A DNA stretch of 64,000 nucleotides from Polyangiaceae bacterium (GTDB lineage: Bacteria; Myxococcota_A; Polyangia; Polyangiales; Polyangiaceae). How positions within the stretch are numbered: position 1 is the stretch's first letter; each line of letters begins with the position of its first letter. This document shows positions 41,005-51,347 of this stretch, piece by piece. The DNA lies in contig JAHBVX010000004.1 of assembly GCA_019637295.1 (NCBI GenBank), positions 496,001-560,000 of the forward strand, in the 5' to 3' direction. The position numbers were made by a program, and so were the translations under genes. A model generated the notes under the pieces. The model was given only the letters and a program-made list of their open reading frames with translations. It was not told where the DNA came from and made no database searches.

Positions 41005-43267
41005 CCTGAGCCGCCCGCAGTCCCTGGGGCAGCTCCAGCGAAACCGTCGGCACCGCGCTCTCGCCGCCCGCCAGGTAGGCGTAGCGCGCCAGGTTGCCCA
41101 CCACGCGGGTGACGTAGCCCCGCGTCTCCGTGTAGGGGATGCGCGCCACCCACACGTCGAGGGGCAGCTGCTCGCCAGTCTCGAGCCAACGCGACACCGC
41201 CGACGGTCCGGCGTTGTAGGCGGCCGCCGCCAGCGCGACGTTCCCGCCGAAGGTGGTGAGCACCTTGGACAGGTAGTACGAGCCCATCTCGATGTTGACC
41301 GCGGGGCTGTACAGCAAGACCGGCTCGTAGCTCAGCTCGAGCTCCCGCGCGACCGCCGTCGCCGTTGGAGGGATGAGCTGCATCAGGCCGACCGCGTTGG
41401 CGGAGGACACCACGCCCGGAGCGAACGCGCTCTCCTGGCGCATGATGGCGTACACGAAGTTCGTCGGAAGCTGGAAGCGACTCTCGGCCTGGCGCACCAG
41501 CGGCTCGTAGGGCCGCGGGTAGATGCACTCCCACAGCCAACGCGTGTCCGCCCCCGGCGCGCGGCGCAACATGCTGTAGCGCGCGGCGCGCTGACCGACA
41601 CGATAGCGACGACTCGCCCGCGAGAGCTGCGAGTAGGCTTCGCACAGCGCCTCGTCCGCGCGCGCGCCGTGTACCGCGGAGAGCTGCTTCTCCTGCTGCG
41701 CTAGCTCGCCTTCTGCCGCGTCGTCCAGACCAAGGCGCAGCAAGAGCGTGACCTTCGCCGGTAGCTCCACGGACACCGGAGCGCGGGCGGCCGCGGCAGC
41801 CGCGGGCTCAATGGGGGGCGGCAGGGGCGAGCCCATGGCGCGCAGTCGAGCGCTCGCGGCGAGCGCTGGGAACGAGAGCGGATAGTCGGTTACGACGCCG
41901 CGAAACGCTTCGGCGGCGCGAGCGTGCTGGCCACCACCCGCGAGCGCCACGCCTTGAAGTTGCTTGAGGCGAGCGGTCCCGAGCTCGTCACGGGCGCCCT
42001 TGGCCAGCTCCGCGAAGGTCTTGGCCGCCCGATCGTGTTGGCCCGCCGCGAGCCACGACACTGCGCGCTCGTAGTTGGCGCTGTCCAGGTGCTTTCCCCC
42101 CTTCTTGTAGCGATCCAGATAGCGGTCGTAGCTCTTGGCGGCGTCCGTCCAGCGTCCCTGGATGTAGCGCAGCCGCGCGGCCAGGAAGCGGGCCTCTTCT
42201 GCCAGGGAAGACTTGGGGTGGCGAGCCGCGAGCTGCTCGTACATGCGGATCGCGCGGTCGTCTTGATGTGCGCGCGACCGTGAGCGCGCCGCGTAGAACA
42301 GATCCCGCACCGCATGCTCGCTACCGCTGGCGCTGGCCTTCTCGAGTAGCTCCGCGGCCTTCACGTAGTCGCGCCGCGCGACGTACAGCGCCCACCCGCG
42401 CGCGTGCAAGAGCTCACCTGACGACGCCTTGGGTCCAGCGGCCGCGGCGCTCGCAGCGAGCTCACGCTCTACGGCTGGCACGTTCCCCGCGTCCGCGAAG
42501 GCGAGCGCTCGGGTGTAGCGCTCGCGAGCAGTCAGCTTGCGCGAGGGCGCGAGCTGCTCCAGCGTCTCGTCGGCCGACGCCGCGTGAGCCGAGGCCGGCG
42601 CGTTGAGCGCGAGCCAGAGCAAGTCCTCCACCGCTGGGGCCGTGGCGCCGAGCTTCTGGGCGACGCGGGCACGGATGCTCCGAGCGTGGGCCTGCGCCTC
42701 GACGCCTCGCTTCTTCTCGCGCTGGGCGGCGGCGAGCGCCCGCGTCGCCGCAGCGCGCGCTTGCTCCAGCTGGCCCCCGCGCTCCAGCGCCGTGGCAGCG
42801 GCACACAGCGATGCCCAGTCCGTACGCTGACCGTAGTAGCGCGCCGCCAGCTCGAAGGGCCCTGCCTCGAGGGCGCTCTTGGCGCGCAGCGCCTCGATCT
42901 CGGACCGGAGCAGCGGCAGCTCGCCCTCCAGCCCTTCTAGCTCTTTCACGGCCCGCTTGGCGTCTCCGAGCTCGGCCGCGACCACGGCGCGGACGTAGCG
43001 AGTGCCCGAGCGTCGCCTCGCCTCCTCGCTCAGGGCGTCGAGGGAGCGCGCAGCGTCGGCGAAGCGGTGCATGCGCACCTGCTCGATCCAGTCCCCCGCC
43101 GGGGGCTCGCCCGGGAATCCTTCGGCAACGGCCTTCTTGACCGCTGCGCTAGCCGGCGGCAGCGAGCGACTCAGCCCGGTGGCGCCGTCCGGCTCGGGCG
43201 CACCTCCAGGTGCCGTGCGCGCGCACGCGAGCCCCAGGACGGCTGACCAAGCGACACCTCGTCGCAT
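40994..43267 (-). CDS. Lytic transglycosylase, Slt70-like
   Basis: This 757-residue protein has a probable lipoprotein signal (VLGLAC) and a long helical TPR-like superhelix. The C-terminal SLT domain has AIMRQESAFAPGVVSSANAVGLMQLIPPTA, where the Glu after RQ is catalytic, and ALAAAAYNAGPSAVSRWL. It cleaves peptidoglycan glycan strands. The start at 43267 gives the signal peptide; the frame runs upstream to 43612. It is co-directional with the channel gene. Confidence 0.9.
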   Translation of the reverse strand: MRRGVAWSAVLGLACARTAPGGAPEPDGATGLSRSLPPASAAVKKAVAEGFPGEPPAGDWIEQVRMHRFADAARSLDALSEEARRRSGTRYVRAVVAAELGDAKRAVKELEGLEGELPLLRSEIEALRAKSALEAGPFELAARYYGQRTDWASLCAAATALERGGQLEQARAAATRALAAAQREKKRGVEAQAHARSIRARVAQKLGATAPAVEDLLWLALNAPASAHAASADETLEQLAPSRKLTARERYTRALAFADAGNVPAVERELAASAAAAGPKASSGELLHARGWALYVARRDYVKAAELLEKASASGSEHAVRDLFYAARSRSRAHQDDRAIRMYEQLAARHPKSSLAEEARFLAARLRYIQGRWTDAAKSYDRYLDRYKKGGKHLDSANYERAVSWLAAGQHDRAAKTFAELAKGARDELGTARLKQLQGVALAGGGQHARAAEAFRGVVTDYPLSFPALAASARLRAMGSPLPPPIEPAAAAAARAPVSVELPAKVTLLLRLGLDDAAEGELAQQEKQLSAVHGARADEALCEAYSQLSRASRRYRVGQRAARYSMLRRAPGADTRWLWECIYPRPYEPLVRQAESRFQLPTNFVYAIMRQESAFAPGVVSSANAVGLMQLIPPTATAVARELELSYEPVLLYSPAVNIEMGSYYLSKVLTTFGGNVALAAAAYNAGPSAVSRWLETGEQLPLDVWVARIPYTETRGYVTRVVGNLARYAYLAGGESAVPTVSLELPQGLRAAQDAY

Positions 43268-43365
43268 GACGGTGCAGTTAGCACGCGGGCCGCCCGAGGA
43301 ACCAGAAAACCCCGATCGGGCTGCGAATCCGCGCGCGTGAGCGCCCGAACGGCGTGACCGCGCCG

Positions 43366-43914
43366 CTACCAGCCCGGCCGGTACTCTGCGCGCAGCAGGC
43401 CGAGGAAATAGGGTGCATCCCCCAGAGACGACATCGGATCGCTCAAGAACCCGTGGTACCGGAGCTGGACTCCCACCGCGAAGCTGCGGCTGAACGAGTA
43501 GTCGAGCCCCAGAGGGACCGCTATCCCGAGCTCGGTCTGCTTCAGGGGGGTGGGGATCACCTCCCCGTCGAAGCGATAGACGCCAGCGTACAGGCCGAAG
43601 TACGGCACCCACTCGATGACGTCGACCTTGTACACGGCGCCCGCGCTCGCGCCATAGAAGCGCGTGCTCGTGGCCGGAGCGAGCTCGTGTTGAGAGGCAG
43701 ACAGCTCGAGGTGCAGATCGAACATGTCAGTCAGCTCGTACGCCCCCTGCAGCCCGAGCGCCGGTCCAAAGCCGCTGCCGGTCCCGGAGAAGGTGGCGGC
43801 CCCCAGGCCCGCGCCCACATGCCACTGCCCCTCGGCCGCCCGCGCTGCTCCGGGCCACCCAACGACGACGGCGACCACGAGCAGCGTGAGCAGGCGAAGC
43901 ATGAGCCGAGCCAT
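43366..43914 (-). CDS. Small outer-membrane beta-barrel protein
   Basis: This 182-residue protein has a signal peptide (LLTLLVVAVVVGWPGAARAA). A mature part of alternating strands follows (WHVGAGLGAATFSG, LGLQGAYELTDMFDLHLELSAS, FRPGW-type end), typical of OmpW/OmpX-like barrels. The ATG at 43914 shares a base with the priA stop. Function is unknown. Confidence 0.72.
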   Translation of the reverse strand: MARLMLRLLTLLVVAVVVGWPGAARAAEGQWHVGAGLGAATFSGTGSGFGPALGLQGAYELTDMFDLHLELSASQHELAPATSTRFYGASAGAVYKVDVIEWVPYFGLYAGVYRFDGEVIPTPLKQTELGIAVPLGLDYSFSRSFAVGVQLRYHGFLSDPMSSLGDAPYFLGLLRAEYRPGW

Positions 43915-46160
43915 CAAAGCATGCTCATCGGGTCGACGTCGACGGTGAGGCGCACGCGACGATCCGGAGGACTGCGAAGCACCGCCAGGAGCGCTGTGCG
44001 TAGCGGTCCGCGCTCTTTGCTGCGGACCATGAAGCGATAGCGGAACCTCCCCCGGAGCCGAGCCAGCGGCGCTGCCGCGGGCCCGACCACCTCCGCGCCC
44101 TTCGGGACGGCACGCCGCGCGATGTCCGCGAGCCGCTCGGCAGCCGCCTCGGCGATGCGCTCGTCGACCGCCTCGACGCGCACCAGCGCGATGCGAGCGA
44201 AGGGGGGGTAGTTCAGCTCACGGCGCGCCGCCAGTTCGCGGTCCACGAACGACCGCACGTCGTGATTCGCCGCCAGCGCGATGGCCGCGTGCTCGGGCTG
44301 ATAGGTCTGGATCAGCACCTGGCCGGGGCTGTCCCCACGCCCGGCCCGCCCGGCGACCTGCACCAGCAACTGGAACACCCGCTCGGCTGCGCGGAAGTCG
44401 GGCAGCGAGAGCGCGGCGTCGGCGTTCAGCACGCCGACCAGCGTGACCTGGGGCAGGTCATGCCCCTTGGTGACCATCTGCGTGCCCACCAATACGTCGA
44501 TCTCGTGGCTGCGCATGCGGTCCAGGATGCGCGCGCTCTTGTGTCCGCCGGCCACGTCCCGATCCAGGCGCGCGACTCGCGCCGTCGGGAAGAGCTCCGC
44601 GAGGGTGCCTTCAATCCGCTCCGTACCGGCTCCCTCCTCGCTCAGCTTCTGAGCGCTGCAGCTGGGACACACCTCCGGCAGCGCGCAGGCGTAGTCGCAG
44701 TAGTGGCAGCGGAGCGTGGGTCTGCCTCGGCGGTGCAGCGTGAGGGCCACCGCACAATTGGGGCACTGCATCGTCGCGCCGCAGGCTTCACACAGTACCG
44801 TGGGCGCGAAACCCCGGCGATTGAGGAACAAGATCGTCTGCTGACCAGCCGCGAGGGTGGCCTCGATGGCGCGGTAGAGCGGCAGTGAGATCAGCTTGTG
44901 CCCCCCGGGCCCGGGACCGATACGGCGCAGGTCCACGAGCTCGACCTTCGGCAGCTCCGCGCTCTGCCGCGCGCGGCCGGGTAGCACCAGGCGGCCTAGC
45001 CGCCGCTCTCGCACCAGCGCCTCGCTGCCCAACGAGGGCGTGGCCGAGCCGAGCACGCACACGGCCGAGGCGCGATGAGCGCGCAGCAGCGCCATGTCGC
45101 GCGCGTTGTAGCGCACACCTTCTTCCTGCTTGAACGATCCGTCATGCTCCTCGTCCACGCAGATCAGTCCCAGGCGCGCGACGGGCGCGAACAGGGCCGA
45201 GCGCGCGCCGATCGCGATTTGCACTTGGCCGTCGCGCAGCGAGCGCCACATCGCGTGGCGTTCGAGATCCGTGAGTCCACTGTGCAGCACGGCGATGGCG
45301 TCGCCCAAGCGGGCACGGAAGCGCGCCACGAGCTGGGGCGTCAGCGCGATCTCGGGGACCAGGATGATGGCTCCCGAGCCGGAGCGCACCGCGTGCTCGA
45401 CGGCTCGGAGGTACACCTCGGTCTTGCCCGAGCCCGTCACGCCATCGAGCAGGAACGCCGCCGGCTGGCGCCCATCCACCGCTGCCAGGATCGCGTCGAG
45501 GGCCGCGCGCTGGGCGTCGGTGAGCTCGGGGGCGACGTCCTTCTCTACCGGCTCGGCGAAGAACGGATCGATGGACTGACTCCTCGACTCGAGCCGCACG
45601 AAGCCCAGGGCCTCGAGGCGCTTCACGGAGCCGCGCGCGGAGCTCCAGCGCTTGGCGAGCGAGCTGACCTCGCAGGCGCCAGCCGAGCGCAGCTGGTCGA
45701 GGATCTCCTGGGCCTGCCCCCGCGGTGGTGCCCCGCCCGGGGGAGGCTCGACCGGCACGGCGAACCGCACCAACCTACCGACGCTCTCTAGCGCCTCGAC
45801 ACCCGCGAGGCCTTGCTGCTCCAGGCGGTGCTTGGCGCTGCGCTCGACCTGCGGCAGCGCGAGGCGCATCACCTCACCGAGGGGCGCCAGGTAGTAGCGA
45901 CCGAGCTCGATCAAGAAGGAGAGCAACTCCTCCGACAGCACCGGCTCGCGATCGACGACCGCGAGCACGCTCTTGAGCTTGGCGGCCTCGACGTCCGGTT
46001 CGCCCTCCACGACCGCGAGCACGACGCCGAGCACCCGACGACGGCCGAGCTCGACGAGCACGCGGGAGCCGGGCACGAGCTCGGCACTGAGCTCGTCCGG
46101 GATGGAGTAGCTGAACGCCTGCCCGAGCGGGACCGGCACGGCGACCTTTGCGAACGACAC
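43914..46160 (-). CDS. priA: Primosomal replication helicase PriA
   Basis: This is a 748-residue protein. It has the N-terminal DNA-binding part (VAVPVPLGQAFSYSIP), Walker A (DGVTGSGKTEVYL), DEEH, the Cys-rich zinc segment (CEACG, CPNC, CHYCDY, CPSC) and helicase motifs through GTQMVTKGHDLPQVTLVGV and QVAGRAGRG. PriA restarts stalled forks. The GTG at 46160 sits 11 bp after the kinase gene stop. Usual length is about 730 residues. Confidence 0.95.
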   Translation of the reverse strand: MSFAKVAVPVPLGQAFSYSIPDELSAELVPGSRVLVELGRRRVLGVVLAVVEGEPDVEAAKLKSVLAVVDREPVLSEELLSFLIELGRYYLAPLGEVMRLALPQVERSAKHRLEQQGLAGVEALESVGRLVRFAVPVEPPPGGAPPRGQAQEILDQLRSAGACEVSSLAKRWSSARGSVKRLEALGFVRLESRSQSIDPFFAEPVEKDVAPELTDAQRAALDAILAAVDGRQPAAFLLDGVTGSGKTEVYLRAVEHAVRSGSGAIILVPEIALTPQLVARFRARLGDAIAVLHSGLTDLERHAMWRSLRDGQVQIAIGARSALFAPVARLGLICVDEEHDGSFKQEEGVRYNARDMALLRAHRASAVCVLGSATPSLGSEALVRERRLGRLVLPGRARQSAELPKVELVDLRRIGPGPGGHKLISLPLYRAIEATLAAGQQTILFLNRRGFAPTVLCEACGATMQCPNCAVALTLHRRGRPTLRCHYCDYACALPEVCPSCSAQKLSEEGAGTERIEGTLAELFPTARVARLDRDVAGGHKSARILDRMRSHEIDVLVGTQMVTKGHDLPQVTLVGVLNADAALSLPDFRAAERVFQLLVQVAGRAGRGDSPGQVLIQTYQPEHAAIALAANHDVRSFVDRELAARRELNYPPFARIALVRVEAVDERIAEAAAERLADIARRAVPKGAEVVGPAAAPLARLRGRFRYRFMVRSKERGPLRTALLAVLRSPPDRRVRLTVDVDPMSML

Positions 46161-46171
46161 GGGGGCGCCGA

Positions 46172-47419
46172 CTATAGCGCCGCGCGGCTGAGAGCCAGCA
46201 CCACGACGACGACCACCAGCAAGGCAACGACGATTAGCGCTGGCTTGCGGCTGGACGAGGCAGCCGGCGCGAGGGATGCACCCGACGGCGGCTGCTGAAT
46301 CGAGTGCGCGACGGGCTCCATCGAGTGCGGACCGAACTCCGCGAGCGACGTGCTGGCGGGCGGCCCCAGCGGAACGGCTGTCCCGGCGAGCGAGTCGAGC
46401 TCGGAGTGGTGCTCGACGGCTTGGGCGTGGGATCGGCTGCTCACCTCGCGCGCCCGGCGGCGTTCGAGGATCTCGGCGCCGAAGTGGTCCGTCAGCCACT
46501 GTCCGAGCTTGAGCGGACTCGCCAACATGCCGCTCTGGGCGACGTAGCTCTCCAGCTCCCTGAGCATCTCTCGTGCTGAGGCATAGCGCTGCTCCGGCTG
46601 CCGACACAGCGCGCGCCCGACGACGCCGAGGAGCACCTCTTCTTGCGGCAAGCCCCGGCGAGGCAAGTCGGGAATGACCGCGCTGCGAGCCTGCTCGAGC
46701 GTCGGCGGCCGCCCCGGCTCGCTGCGGTACAGACGACGGCCGGCCAAGAGCTCCCACAGGATGACCCCCACCGCGAACACGTCGCTCTGCGCGCTCACGG
46801 ACTTCCCGGCCGCGGCCTCCGGGCTCATGTACCCCGCTTTGCCCTGGATGGCCTCGTCCGGCAGCATCTGGTCGATCCCAATGGCCCGCGCGATGCCGAA
46901 GTCGCACAGCTTGATCTGACCGTCGAACGAGACGAGCACGTTGGAGGGCGACACGTCGCGGTGAACGATGCCGAGGGGGCGGCCGTCGTCACCTCTCTTG
47001 CGATGGGCGTAGTCGAGGGCGCGCAGCGTCTCCGTCACGATCAGCAGCGAGAACTCGACCGGGAGCGGCACCTTGACCTTGGAGCAGGATTTCAGCAGGT
47101 CTCTCAGGTCGAAGCCCTCGACGTACTCCATCGCGATGTAGAGCGTGCCCTGCTCGCGCCCGAGGTCGTAGACCTTCACCACGTTGCCGTGGGTCAGCTG
47201 TGCGGCCAGCTTGGCCTCATCCACGAGCAGTCGGGCGAGCTCGGCGCTCTCCGCAAACAGCGGGAGGATGTGCTTGACGACGACCTTGCGCTCACCGCCG
47301 AGGTCCGTCTGCTCGCGGCCGAGGTAGATCTGAGCCATGCCGCCCTCGCCGATCTGGTCGTACAGCAAGTACCGGCCGAACTGCCGCGGCAGGCTGGTGC
47401 TGGGGGGCTGGCTCGACAC
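46172..47419 (-). CDS. Ser/Thr protein kinase with C-terminal membrane anchor
   Basis: This 415-residue Hanks-type kinase has the motifs IGEGGMAQIYLG (G-loop), VVVKHI (Lys), HRDVSPSNVL (catalytic loop), DFGIA and the APE-like MSPEAAAG. A Ser/Pro-rich juxtamembrane stretch and one transmembrane helix (PALIVVALLVVVVVVLALS) close the protein. Short extracytoplasmic tails like this leave no sensor domain. It is first in a minus-strand run with priA. Confidence 0.92.
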   Translation of the reverse strand: MSSQPPSTSLPRQFGRYLLYDQIGEGGMAQIYLGREQTDLGGERKVVVKHILPLFAESAELARLLVDEAKLAAQLTHGNVVKVYDLGREQGTLYIAMEYVEGFDLRDLLKSCSKVKVPLPVEFSLLIVTETLRALDYAHRKRGDDGRPLGIVHRDVSPSNVLVSFDGQIKLCDFGIARAIGIDQMLPDEAIQGKAGYMSPEAAAGKSVSAQSDVFAVGVILWELLAGRRLYRSEPGRPPTLEQARSAVIPDLPRRGLPQEEVLLGVVGRALCRQPEQRYASAREMLRELESYVAQSGMLASPLKLGQWLTDHFGAEILERRRAREVSSRSHAQAVEHHSELDSLAGTAVPLGPPASTSLAEFGPHSMEPVAHSIQQPPSGASLAPAASSSRKPALIVVALLVVVVVVLALSRAAL

Positions 47420-47469
47420 GCGACCGGGATGGTAGCGAGCCCAGCCGAGCCGGCGTAAGTTTTCTCGCC

Positions 47470-47805
47470 GTGAGCTTGCTGGTTGGAATCTTGCTCTTGG
47501 CAGCCCTGGCGCTGCCGCTGGTGTGGTCGCTCTACCGCTCCAACGAGCTGTTTCGCGTGGAAATCAGCCGTGGTCGCGTACGGCTCGTGTCCGGACGCTT
47601 GCCGCCGCGGCTGCTGGGCGATCTCGCCGACGTCGCTGCGCGGGCTCGGATCGCGCACGCTCGGTTGCGCGTGGTCAAGGAGCAGGGACGCCCGCGCCTC
47701 GTGGTCGCGGCGGGTAGCGTCGCCGAGGGCACCCTGCAGCAACTGCGCAACGTCGTGGGTCAGTGGGAGGTGCAGAAGATCCGCGCCGGCAGCCGCCGCG
47801 CCTGA
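47470..47805 (+). CDS. DUF3634-like small membrane protein
   Basis: This 111-residue protein has one N-terminal membrane helix (LVGILLLAALALPLVWSLY). A short cytoplasmic domain follows (LFRVEISRGRVRLVSGRLPPRLLGDLADVA and ARLRVVKEQGRPRLVVAAGS), matching the DUF3634 pattern. It is divergent from the kinase gene with 50 bp between them. It starts with GTG. Function is unknown. Confidence 0.72.
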   Translation: MSLLVGILLLAALALPLVWSLYRSNELFRVEISRGRVRLVSGRLPPRLLGDLADVAARARIAHARLRVVKEQGRPRLVVAAGSVAEGTLQQLRNVVGQWEVQKIRAGSRRA

Positions 47806-47829
47806 GCGCGGGGGCTACCGGCTGGGCTG

Positions 47830-49167
47830 TCACAGGCAGGCTGGGTTCGGCTTGGCGGTGGAGTTGCACTTGGCCGGATTGCAGGAGCAGTCGAGGCAAT
47901 CCGCGAAGCCGTTGTTGTCGTCGTCCAGCGTGTTGCTGCACTTCGCGAAGGTGGTCTCGCACACCGTCACGTGTGGGTTCTGGGTACACCCGAAGTCCGC
48001 ACAGTCCGTCTTGCCGTTGTTGTCGTTGTCGATGCCGTCACTGCACAGGGCGTTGGTGCTCTCCTTGTTGCAGACGGTCACGTCCGGGTTCTGCGAGCAA
48101 CCGAAGTCGTTGCAGTCCGTAAAGCTGTTGTTGTCGTTGTCGATGTTGTCCGAGCAGCGCGTGTTGGCCAAGGCAGTGTACTGGGTCGGGTCGGGCAGCG
48201 GACTGGCGGGGCTCGTCCCGTTGCACACGACGATGGCTTCGCCCCGGCAGCCCGAGTCTTCGCAGTCGATCTTTCCGTCGCCGTCGTTGTCCACGCCGTC
48301 TGAGCAGGCGGTGTTGTCCGACTCCGGAGGCAGCCCCTGACAGATGGTGGCCTCGAAATTGTCGCGGCAGCCGAAGTCCGCGCAATCGGCGAAGCCGTTG
48401 TTGTCGTTGTCCAATCCATCCGAGCAGCGCGTCTGCACCAGCGCCGGCCACTCGGACGGGCCCGGCAACGGACTGACTGGACTCGACCCGTTGCACACCA
48501 CGATGGCTTCCTTGCGGCAATCCGGATCCGCGCAGTCGATCAGCCCGTCCGCGTCGTTGTCGACCCCGTCCGAGCAAGTCGCGTTGTTCGCCTCGCCCTT
48601 GCAGATGATCCGATCTTGGCAGTCCTTGTCGTCGCAGTCGATGAACGTGTCACCGTCGTTGTCGATGCCGTCGGAGCACGCTGGGTTGCTGTTCTCCGCG
48701 GGCTTCTTGCACGCTTCGAACTTGCCGCAGTCGAAGTCGTTGCAGTCGATGAAGGTGTCCCCGTCATTGTCACAGCCGTCGCTGCAGGCCGCCTCCGTGT
48801 TCTCGGGGCCCAGCGCGCAGTTGCCGCCGTCCGCGCCGCCGGTGCCACCTCCCGTGCCACCCACGCCAACGGTGCACAGTCCGCCGGACACGTAGCTGTC
48901 GAGCGCGGCGGCGCAGGAGCCCTCGGGGTTCAGGCTGCCCTTGTGCACGGCGACCGAGTCGATGCACTGCTGCTTGACCTGGGCATCCCCGATGCTGGCG
49001 CAGCACTGCTCGAGCGCGTCACACGCGCTACCGGAGCCTCCTCCGCTGCCTCCCCCTCCGCCCAGCCCCGTGCCCGGTCCGCTCGAGCTCTCGGCTCGAC
49101 ACGCGAGCATCAACCCCAACCCAACCGCCGTGAACAACCCGACGCGAACCCACGACCATGACGACAT
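47830..49167 (-). CDS. Asp/Cys-repeat lipoprotein (thrombospondin type 3-like repeats)
   Basis: This is a 445-residue lipoprotein (lipobox LGLMLAC) with a short Gly-rich linker. More than eight repeats follow, of the form CSDGIDNDxDG-x-DCxDxxC. These Asp/Asn- and Cys-rich units bind calcium in related proteins and are abundant in myxobacteria. It is probably a structural or binding protein on the surface. The ATG at 49167 has GGAG eight bases upstream; an in-frame ATG at 49173 is also possible. A 190-bp gap follows upstream with nothing notable. Confidence 0.78.
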   Translation of the reverse strand: MSSWSWVRVGLFTAVGLGLMLACRAESSSGPGTGLGGGGGSGGGSGSACDALEQCCASIGDAQVKQQCIDSVAVHKGSLNPEGSCAAALDSYVSGGLCTVGVGGTGGGTGGADGGNCALGPENTEAACSDGCDNDGDTFIDCNDFDCGKFEACKKPAENSNPACSDGIDNDGDTFIDCDDKDCQDRIICKGEANNATCSDGVDNDADGLIDCADPDCRKEAIVVCNGSSPVSPLPGPSEWPALVQTRCSDGLDNDNNGFADCADFGCRDNFEATICQGLPPESDNTACSDGVDNDGDGKIDCEDSGCRGEAIVVCNGTSPASPLPDPTQYTALANTRCSDNIDNDNNSFTDCNDFGCSQNPDVTVCNKESTNALCSDGIDNDNNGKTDCADFGCTQNPHVTVCETTFAKCSNTLDDDNNGFADCLDCSCNPAKCNSTAKPNPACL

Positions 49168-49357
49168 GTTCATCACTCCATAAGGACATGCGAAGCGTGG
49201 CTTCGCCAGAGGGCTATCGTGCTCCGAAAGCGCCGCGGGCGCCACACGAGACGACCGGGGGTGGCCACAGCGCAGCCCGGCGGCGATGACGCGCGGGTGA
49301 CCGCGGGGTAGCGAGAGGGTTTTCGCGGCCAACGAGGCCAGGTAGCGTCTCCCGGCA

Positions 49358-49963
49358 GTGACCCGAGTGATCGTGCGCGCCGACGAGCCCATGGCGGGCA
49401 CCTTCGAGGTCGAAGAGGTGCTCCGCGTGGTGCCGCCCGGCAACCTGGTCAAGGGCATGTTCTTCAGCCGCCACGCGGAGCGCCTCGGCGACGACTTCTC
49501 CGCCGTTCAGCCGCGGCTCGCGGATCCACCGACGCGGGGTCGCTATCTCGCTTTTCGCGACTACCCCCAGCACGATTACATACGGGTCTACTGCGCGCTG
49601 GCGAAGAAGGTCTTCCCACGGCTCGGCCTGAACGAGGGTGCGCGGCGGATCGCCCGCGAAGACTTCGACGTCTTCGCCCACTCGGTGCTCGGTCGCGTGG
49701 TCGTCGCGCTGGTCCGGGACGCCCGCGCCGCCCTGCACAAACTGCCATCCGTGTACGACAACGTTGCACCGGGCGATTGGGGAGTCAGCTCCCGGGAGCT
49801 GCCGAGCGGAGAGGTGCGCATCCAGTTCGAGCGCTTGTTCGGGCCATGGGCCTACACCGCGGGCCAGATCGAGGGCGTCGTCCTGGCGTTCGGCTCCACG
49901 CCTCGAGTCTGCGTCGAAGCCAGCGGCGACGGCCGCGTGTGCTTCGACGTGACTCTGCTCTAG
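49358..49963 (+). CDS. Myxobacterial DUF2378-like protein
   Basis: This 201-residue protein matches the pattern of the DUF2378 (TIGR02265) family, known mostly from myxobacteria: NLVKGMFFSRHAERLG, RYLAFRDYPQHDYIRVYCALAKKVFP, and the C-terminal RIQFERLFGPWAYTAGQIEGVV. Function is unknown. It starts with a GTG at 49358 and is convergent with aspartate kinase, 9 bp apart. Confidence 0.7.
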   Translation: MTRVIVRADEPMAGTFEVEEVLRVVPPGNLVKGMFFSRHAERLGDDFSAVQPRLADPPTRGRYLAFRDYPQHDYIRVYCALAKKVFPRLGLNEGARRIAREDFDVFAHSVLGRVVVALVRDARAALHKLPSVYDNVAPGDWGVSSRELPSGEVRIQFERLFGPWAYTAGQIEGVVLAFGSTPRVCVEASGDGRVCFDVTLL

Positions 49964-49972
49964 CCCTGCCGC

Positions 49973-51211
49973 TCAGCCACCGACGGCTGCGCTGGCCTTG
50001 TCCAGCCCGAACCCGTCGTGCAGCGCACGCACGGCGAGCTCCGTGTACTTGGAGTGAATGATGCAGCTGACCTTGATCTCGCTGGTCGTGATGCCCTGAA
50101 TGTTGATGCCCTCGCCGGCCAGGATGCCGAACATACGAGCTGCCACCCCGGCGTGGGAGCGCATGCCCAGGCCCACGATGCTCACCTTGACGATGTCGGG
50201 ATCGTACTCGAGGGCTGCGCCCCCGATCTCTCGCGCGCACTGCTCGATCAGGTCCTTGCAGCGCGCCAGGTCGGTCTTCGCGACGGTGAACGTGACGTCC
50301 GTCGTGGCTCCGCCCTCGCGGGATGGGCTCTGGATGATCATGTCCACGGACACGTTCTTCTCGGCCAGCGTGCCGAAGATTCGGGCCACGACGCCGGGTC
50401 GATCGGGCACGTTGATGAGCTGCACTTTCGCCTCGCTCTTGTCGTAGGCGATGCCGGCGACAACGACTGCCTCTAGGCCTTCTTCACTCGTGACCATGGT
50501 TCCCGTCGTATCCGTGAAGGAGCTCCGCACATGGATGGGAACTCCGTACTTCATTGCCAGCTCGACGCTGCGGATCTGCAGCACCTTCGCCCCGAGCGAC
50601 GCCAGCTCTAGCATCTCCTCGTAGCTGATGTGATCGATCTTCCTCGCCGACGGACAGATGTTCGGGTCCGTCGTGTATACACCGTCCACGTCGGTGTAGA
50701 TCTCGCACACGTCTGCCTTGATCGCCGCGGCGATGGCGACCGCGGACGTGTCCGAGCCCCCGCGACCGAGCGTCGTGATGTTTCCCTCCGGGTCCGCGCC
50801 CTGAAAGCCGGCGACGACTGCGATGCTGCCCTCCGCACACGTGGACCGCACCTTGGAGCCCTCGATCGTGTGGATCCGCGCCTTGGTGAAGGCCGCGTCG
50901 GTCTGGATCCGGACCTGGTGACCGAGCAAGCTCTTCGCGCGACCGCCCAGGGCATGAATGGTCATCGCCACCAGCGCGGCGCTGACCTGCTCGCCGGTGG
51001 CCGCGAGCGCGTCCATCTCGCGCATGTCGGGCACCTCGGTGATCTGGTGGGCCAAGCCGAGCAGACGATTGGTCTCGCCGGCCATGGCGCTGACGATGAC
51101 CACGACGTCGTTGCCTTCACGCTGTGTGGCCACGGCGCGCTCCGCGACCGCTCGCATGCGGTCCAGGTTCGCGACCGAAGTGCCACCGTATTTTTGAACC
51201 ACGAGAGCCAA
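49973..51211 (-). CDS. lysC: Aspartate kinase
   Basis: This 412-residue enzyme has [16 protein letters not shown] at the start, [18 protein letters not shown], and [21 protein letters not shown] in the kinase domain. Two ACT domains follow ([20 protein letters not shown] and [22 protein letters not shown]) for feedback by lysine or threonine. It catalyses the first step of the aspartate pathway. The start codon is TTG at 51211 with GGAG seven bases upstream, which matches the normal N terminus. Confidence 0.95.
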   Translation of the reverse strand: MALVVQKYGGTSVANLDRMRAVAERAVATQREGNDVVVIVSAMAGETNRLLGLAHQITEVPDMREMDALAATGEQVSAALVAMTIHALGGRAKSLLGHQVRIQTDAAFTKARIHTIEGSKVRSTCAEGSIAVVAGFQGADPEGNITTLGRGGSDTSAVAIAAAIKADVCEIYTDVDGVYTTDPNICPSARKIDHISYEEMLELASLGAKVLQIRSVELAMKYGVPIHVRSSFTDTTGTMVTSEEGLEAVVVAGIAYDKSEAKVQLINVPDRPGVVARIFGTLAEKNVSVDMIIQSPSREGGATTDVTFTVAKTDLARCKDLIEQCAREIGGAALEYDPDIVKVSIVGLGMRSHAGVAARMFGILAGEGINIQGITTSEIKVSCIIHSKYTELAVRALHDGFGLDKASAAVGG

Positions 51212-51347
51212 GAGGACGCTCCGCTAGCGCTTCGCCAACGGCGGGTCAATCGGACCGGCCTGGGTTCGCGGTCGGGTCGACCCGGGTGGGCGGTTCACCC
51301 TTCCCTCTCCGGCACAAACCCACTAGCGTCCGAGCGGGGCGCGACAG